A stretch of 43,712 nucleotides of DNA from Candidatus Abyssobacteria bacterium SURF_17 (lineage in GTDB: Bacteria; Abyssobacteria; SURF-5). Position 1 is the first letter of the stretch, and each line of letters begins with the position of its first letter. Below are positions 41,827 to 43,712 of this stretch, in pieces. Under the pieces are notes generated by a model. It had not been told where the DNA came from. It searched no databases and saw nothing but the letters and a program-made list of their open reading frames with translations. Where the stretch lies: NCBI GenBank assembly GCA_003598055.1, contig QZKI01000028.1, positions 1 through 43,712 of the forward strand, read 5' to 3'. A program made the position numbers and the translations under genes.

Positions 41827-43260
41827 TTAGCTTCTTGACGAGAGGTACCGCTGATACTCGCTCAGGTTGTAGACGGCGCGGGCGGCTGCGTCGAATGTGG
41901 GGAATGACGCCATGCCTGCGCTGTTGTATCGTTCGCGCGCCTGACGGCGGAGTATTTCTCCTTCGAGAGTCGTCGCGTCCGCAAGCACAAGGAATAACGG
42001 CTTCTTGAGCGCCCTCGCGCCATCGAGAGTCATCTGCAGGATCACATCAAGGAACCCCTTTGCCCGGTTCAGCGCCCATTCAACGCGCTGGTAATAGAGG
42101 AGCGCATCAATGCGAGGGTCATCCCGCAGCAGCTCGATCATACTCATGAAATGCTCCGGATTGATGAGCACGCTGAATATGTCGAGCGGGTTCTTGACGC
42201 TCTGGCCATGTACCGGCACGAACTCGCTCAGGCCTTTGATGGTTGCCTCCGAAAGGTGCGGGACTTTGAGGCCGGCGCGCTCGGCGGCATCGGTCATCGT
42301 GACGCTTCCGCCGCCTGCTCCGCCGACGATAGCCACGTTCGGTCCTTGAGGTTGGGGCAAGTCTTGCAAGGCGACAATCGTAGAAACAAGTTCCTCGATG
42401 GAGCTTACGGAAATGATGCCGGTCTGTTTGCACAATGCGCGCCACAGATGATGGGAACCGGCGATGGACGCGGTGTGCGAGCTGACTGCGCGCGAGCCGC
42501 CCTCAGTATGTCCGCCCTTCCAGACGACGAACGGCTTCTTAAGCGTGAGTTCTCTGGCGATATCGAAAAAGGCGCGGCCATCTTTGAGTCCTTCGATATA
42601 GGAACCGACAATGGCAGTCTGTTCATCGGCGGCGAGATAACGGAGGAACTCATGGCATTGCAAGTCGCTTGCGTTGCCATAACTGATGACCTTGCTGAAC
42701 CTGATTCCCCTCGCCTTGCTTTCTTCGATGAAATGGCCCGCGAGTTGACCGCTCTGCGAAACGAAGCCGACCGGGCCGGTCTCGGCGGGGAAATCCTTCA
42801 CCCATGCGACGCCTGCATCGGGGCAATAAACACCCATGCAGTTGGGGCCTACAACTCTCACGCCGCCTTCGCTCGCCAGTGTCACCAGATCTTTTTCAAG
42901 CTGGGCCCTATCTTCGAGGCCGGTCTCGCTGAAGCCCGCGGTGAATATGTGCGCGAATTTCACCCGCTTCTTCACGCAATCGGCCATCACCTGAAGCACC
43001 GCCGAGGCGGGCACGCTGAAGATAGCAAGGTCCACCTCGTCGGGGATATCGCTCACGCTCTTATACACTTTGAACCCGAGGACGGTCTCAGCCTTCGGAT
43101 GCACGGGGAACACCTTGCCGCGGAAGTTCTGTTTGACCAGTCCTTCGATGAAGGTCTTGCCTCCCCAGCGGAACGCGTCGCCGTCGGGCGATGCGCCTAT
43201 GACTGCAATGGTCTTTGGATAAAACAATGGCTGCAGGCTTGCGTTTGAGTCAACTGACAT
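41827..43260 (-). CDS. CoA-binding, ADP-forming acyl-CoA synthetase alpha-type protein
   Basis: A 477-residue protein of the NDP-forming acyl-CoA synthetase family, which links acyl-CoA cleavage to ATP synthesis. A CoA-binding Rossmann domain lies at about 10-135 (TIAVIGASPDGDA) and the succinyl-CoA ligase-like domains follow. The phospho-histidine is His262 in SHTASIAGS. A further domain with the GGAGGGSVTM loop runs at about 306-470. The ATP-grasp beta part found in the long fused form is not in the protein; it may be encoded elsewhere, outside the window. ATG 43260 has GGAGG seven bases ahead and is preferred to 43317. Confidence 0.88.
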   Translation of the reverse strand: MSVDSNASLQPLFYPKTIAVIGASPDGDAFRWGGKTFIEGLVKQNFRGKVFPVHPKAETVLGFKVYKSVSDIPDEVDLAIFSVPASAVLQVMADCVKKRVKFAHIFTAGFSETGLEDRAQLEKDLVTLASEGGVRVVGPNCMGVYCPDAGVAWVKDFPAETGPVGFVSQSGQLAGHFIEESKARGIRFSKVISYGNASDLQCHEFLRYLAADEQTAIVGSYIEGLKDGRAFFDIARELTLKKPFVVWKGGHTEGGSRAVSSHTASIAGSHHLWRALCKQTGIISVSSIEELVSTIVALQDLPQPQGPNVAIVGGAGGGSVTMTDAAERAGLKVPHLSEATIKGLSEFVPVHGQSVKNPLDIFSVLINPEHFMSMIELLRDDPRIDALLYYQRVEWALNRAKGFLDVILQMTLDGARALKKPLFLVLADATTLEGEILRRQARERYNSAGMASFPTFDAAARAVYNLSEYQRYLSSRS

Positions 43261-43340
43261 GGAATCGCCTCCGAAATCGCTCGTTCGGGCGAAGAGAATT
43301 GTTATTCGGCCGAGCACTCTTTGTGATTACGCTGTAATAT

Positions 43341-43370
43341 TTTGTATCACTTCGCCTTATGAAGTTTCAA
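43341..43370 (-). promoter_or_regulatory. possible promoter of the CoA-binding gene
   Basis: On the minus strand TTGAAA (43370-43365) and TACAAA (43346-43341) are 18 bases apart, with TGA just ahead of the second box. A loose inverted repeat (GTGATTAC/GTATCAC, 43323-43350) overlaps the -10 box. Confidence 0.35.
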
Positions 43371-43620
43371 TTCGATCCTTGCGGGACCGCTGCTGGGATA
43401 GAGCAAGAAGCGTCCGAACGGGGCAAAGGAAAGATGTTCGGCCTTACCGCGTGCCAATGGGGACACGCATGAAAGCATGCATCAGTATACCAAGCGAGTT
43501 CGATTGTGTCAATGCTCGCAGTCGACAGGATCGGAAGGGACGGCGCCCTGGTTTGTAAGACTGCGTGTGTGAGCAATCGCAGACATAAATAGGGCTCTGT
43601 CGCTAACCCGTACCGAGTGT

Positions 43621-43650
43621 TTGCGGCCCACAGCAACGGTATGCTATCAT
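43621..43650 (+). promoter_or_regulatory. promoter of the gene at the right edge
   Basis: TTGCGG at 43621-43626 and TATCAT at 43645-43650 are 18 bases apart, with TGC ahead of the -10. A start near 43657 fits the ATG at 43693. The divergent stretch 43371-43620 contains no recognised gene. Confidence 0.4.
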
Positions 43651-43692
43651 TGAGCAGGTGGCAAAGTCCGCCGGAGAACAAGGCCAACCATC

Positions 43693-43712
43693 ATGAGTGA
43701 GAGCGAAATCCG
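43693..43712 (+). CDS. first codons of a gene continuing past the window (partial)
   Basis: ATG followed by codons for SESEI at the very end of the window, 43 bases after a plausible -10 box. No ribosome binding site at ideal spacing is seen (GGAGA lies about 15 bases ahead). Too short to identify. Confidence 0.35.

Noticed and set aside
42151-43248. 365-codon open frame antisense to the CoA-binding gene
   Set aside because: The sense strand encodes a well-conserved acyl-CoA synthetase-type protein; the antisense frame follows its codon pattern.

Overview
The window is an assembled stretch of a flagellated, Gram-negative-type bacterium that I cannot place at genus level. The DNA is GC-rich by eye. 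Shine-Dalgarno sites are strong and GTG/TTG starts are common. There is one clear sigma-54 promoter and a cobyric acid synthase. The flagellar gene order (flgBC-fliEFGHIJ-motE-like-fliK-flgD-TIGR02530-type-flgE-flbD-motAB-fliL-fliN-fliO-fliP) resembles that of deltaproteobacterial lineages and uncultured phyla more than enterics. That placement is inference.

Layout. (1) 1-2.9 kb: a multi-pass membrane protein of GT-C glycosyltransferase type and a DegT/StrS sugar aminotransferase, the edge of a surface-polysaccharide locus, facing a GNAT acetyltransferase. (2) 3.7-11.5 kb: a signalling cluster with a GAF-PAS hybrid histidine kinase, a PilZ protein, a secreted coiled-coil protein, a transmembrane Ser/Thr kinase, small proteins (one a 54-residue membrane peptide), a membrane-anchored helix-turn-helix protein and a secreted protein. 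(3) 11.5-13.0 kb: cobQ on the minus strand. (4) 13.2-18.7 kb: a TPR membrane protein, a FlgN-like chaperone, a PAS histidine kinase and an NtrC-type activator. (5) 18.9-34.6 kb: twenty flagellar genes preceded by the sigma-54 promoter. The run stops after fliP: fliM is absent between fliL and fliN, and fliQ, fliR, flhB and flhA do not follow. (6) 34.8-36.6 kb: an isolated transcription unit with its own promoter and terminator. It encodes a small CxxC protein, a radical SAM/SPASM enzyme with a PqqD-like N-terminus, and a previously easy-to-miss 20-residue Cys-rich peptide that starts with GTG behind a near-ideal ribosome binding site. (7) 37.1-43.7 kb: metabolic single genes (MFS transporter, NAD(P)HX epimerase, E2 acyltransferase, VOC protein, ADP-forming acyl-CoA synthetase-like protein) separated by palindromic repeats, and the first codons of another gene.

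How they fit. The kinase and NtrC-type activator at 16.0-18.7 kb are the natural regulators of the sigma-54 promoter that begins the flagellar run, as FleS/FleR or FlrB/FlrC do elsewhere. The PilZ protein, Ser/Thr kinase and hybrid kinase suggest that c-di-GMP and phosphorylation signals act in the same lifestyle switch, but no direct link is shown. The best candidate for an undescribed system is the radical SAM/20-residue peptide unit. It has the logic of a ribosomally made, post-translationally modified peptide (RiPP), with a precursor as short as PqqA but with three C-terminal cysteines and no Glu/Tyr pair. No tRNA, rRNA, CRISPR array or insertion sequence was recognised.
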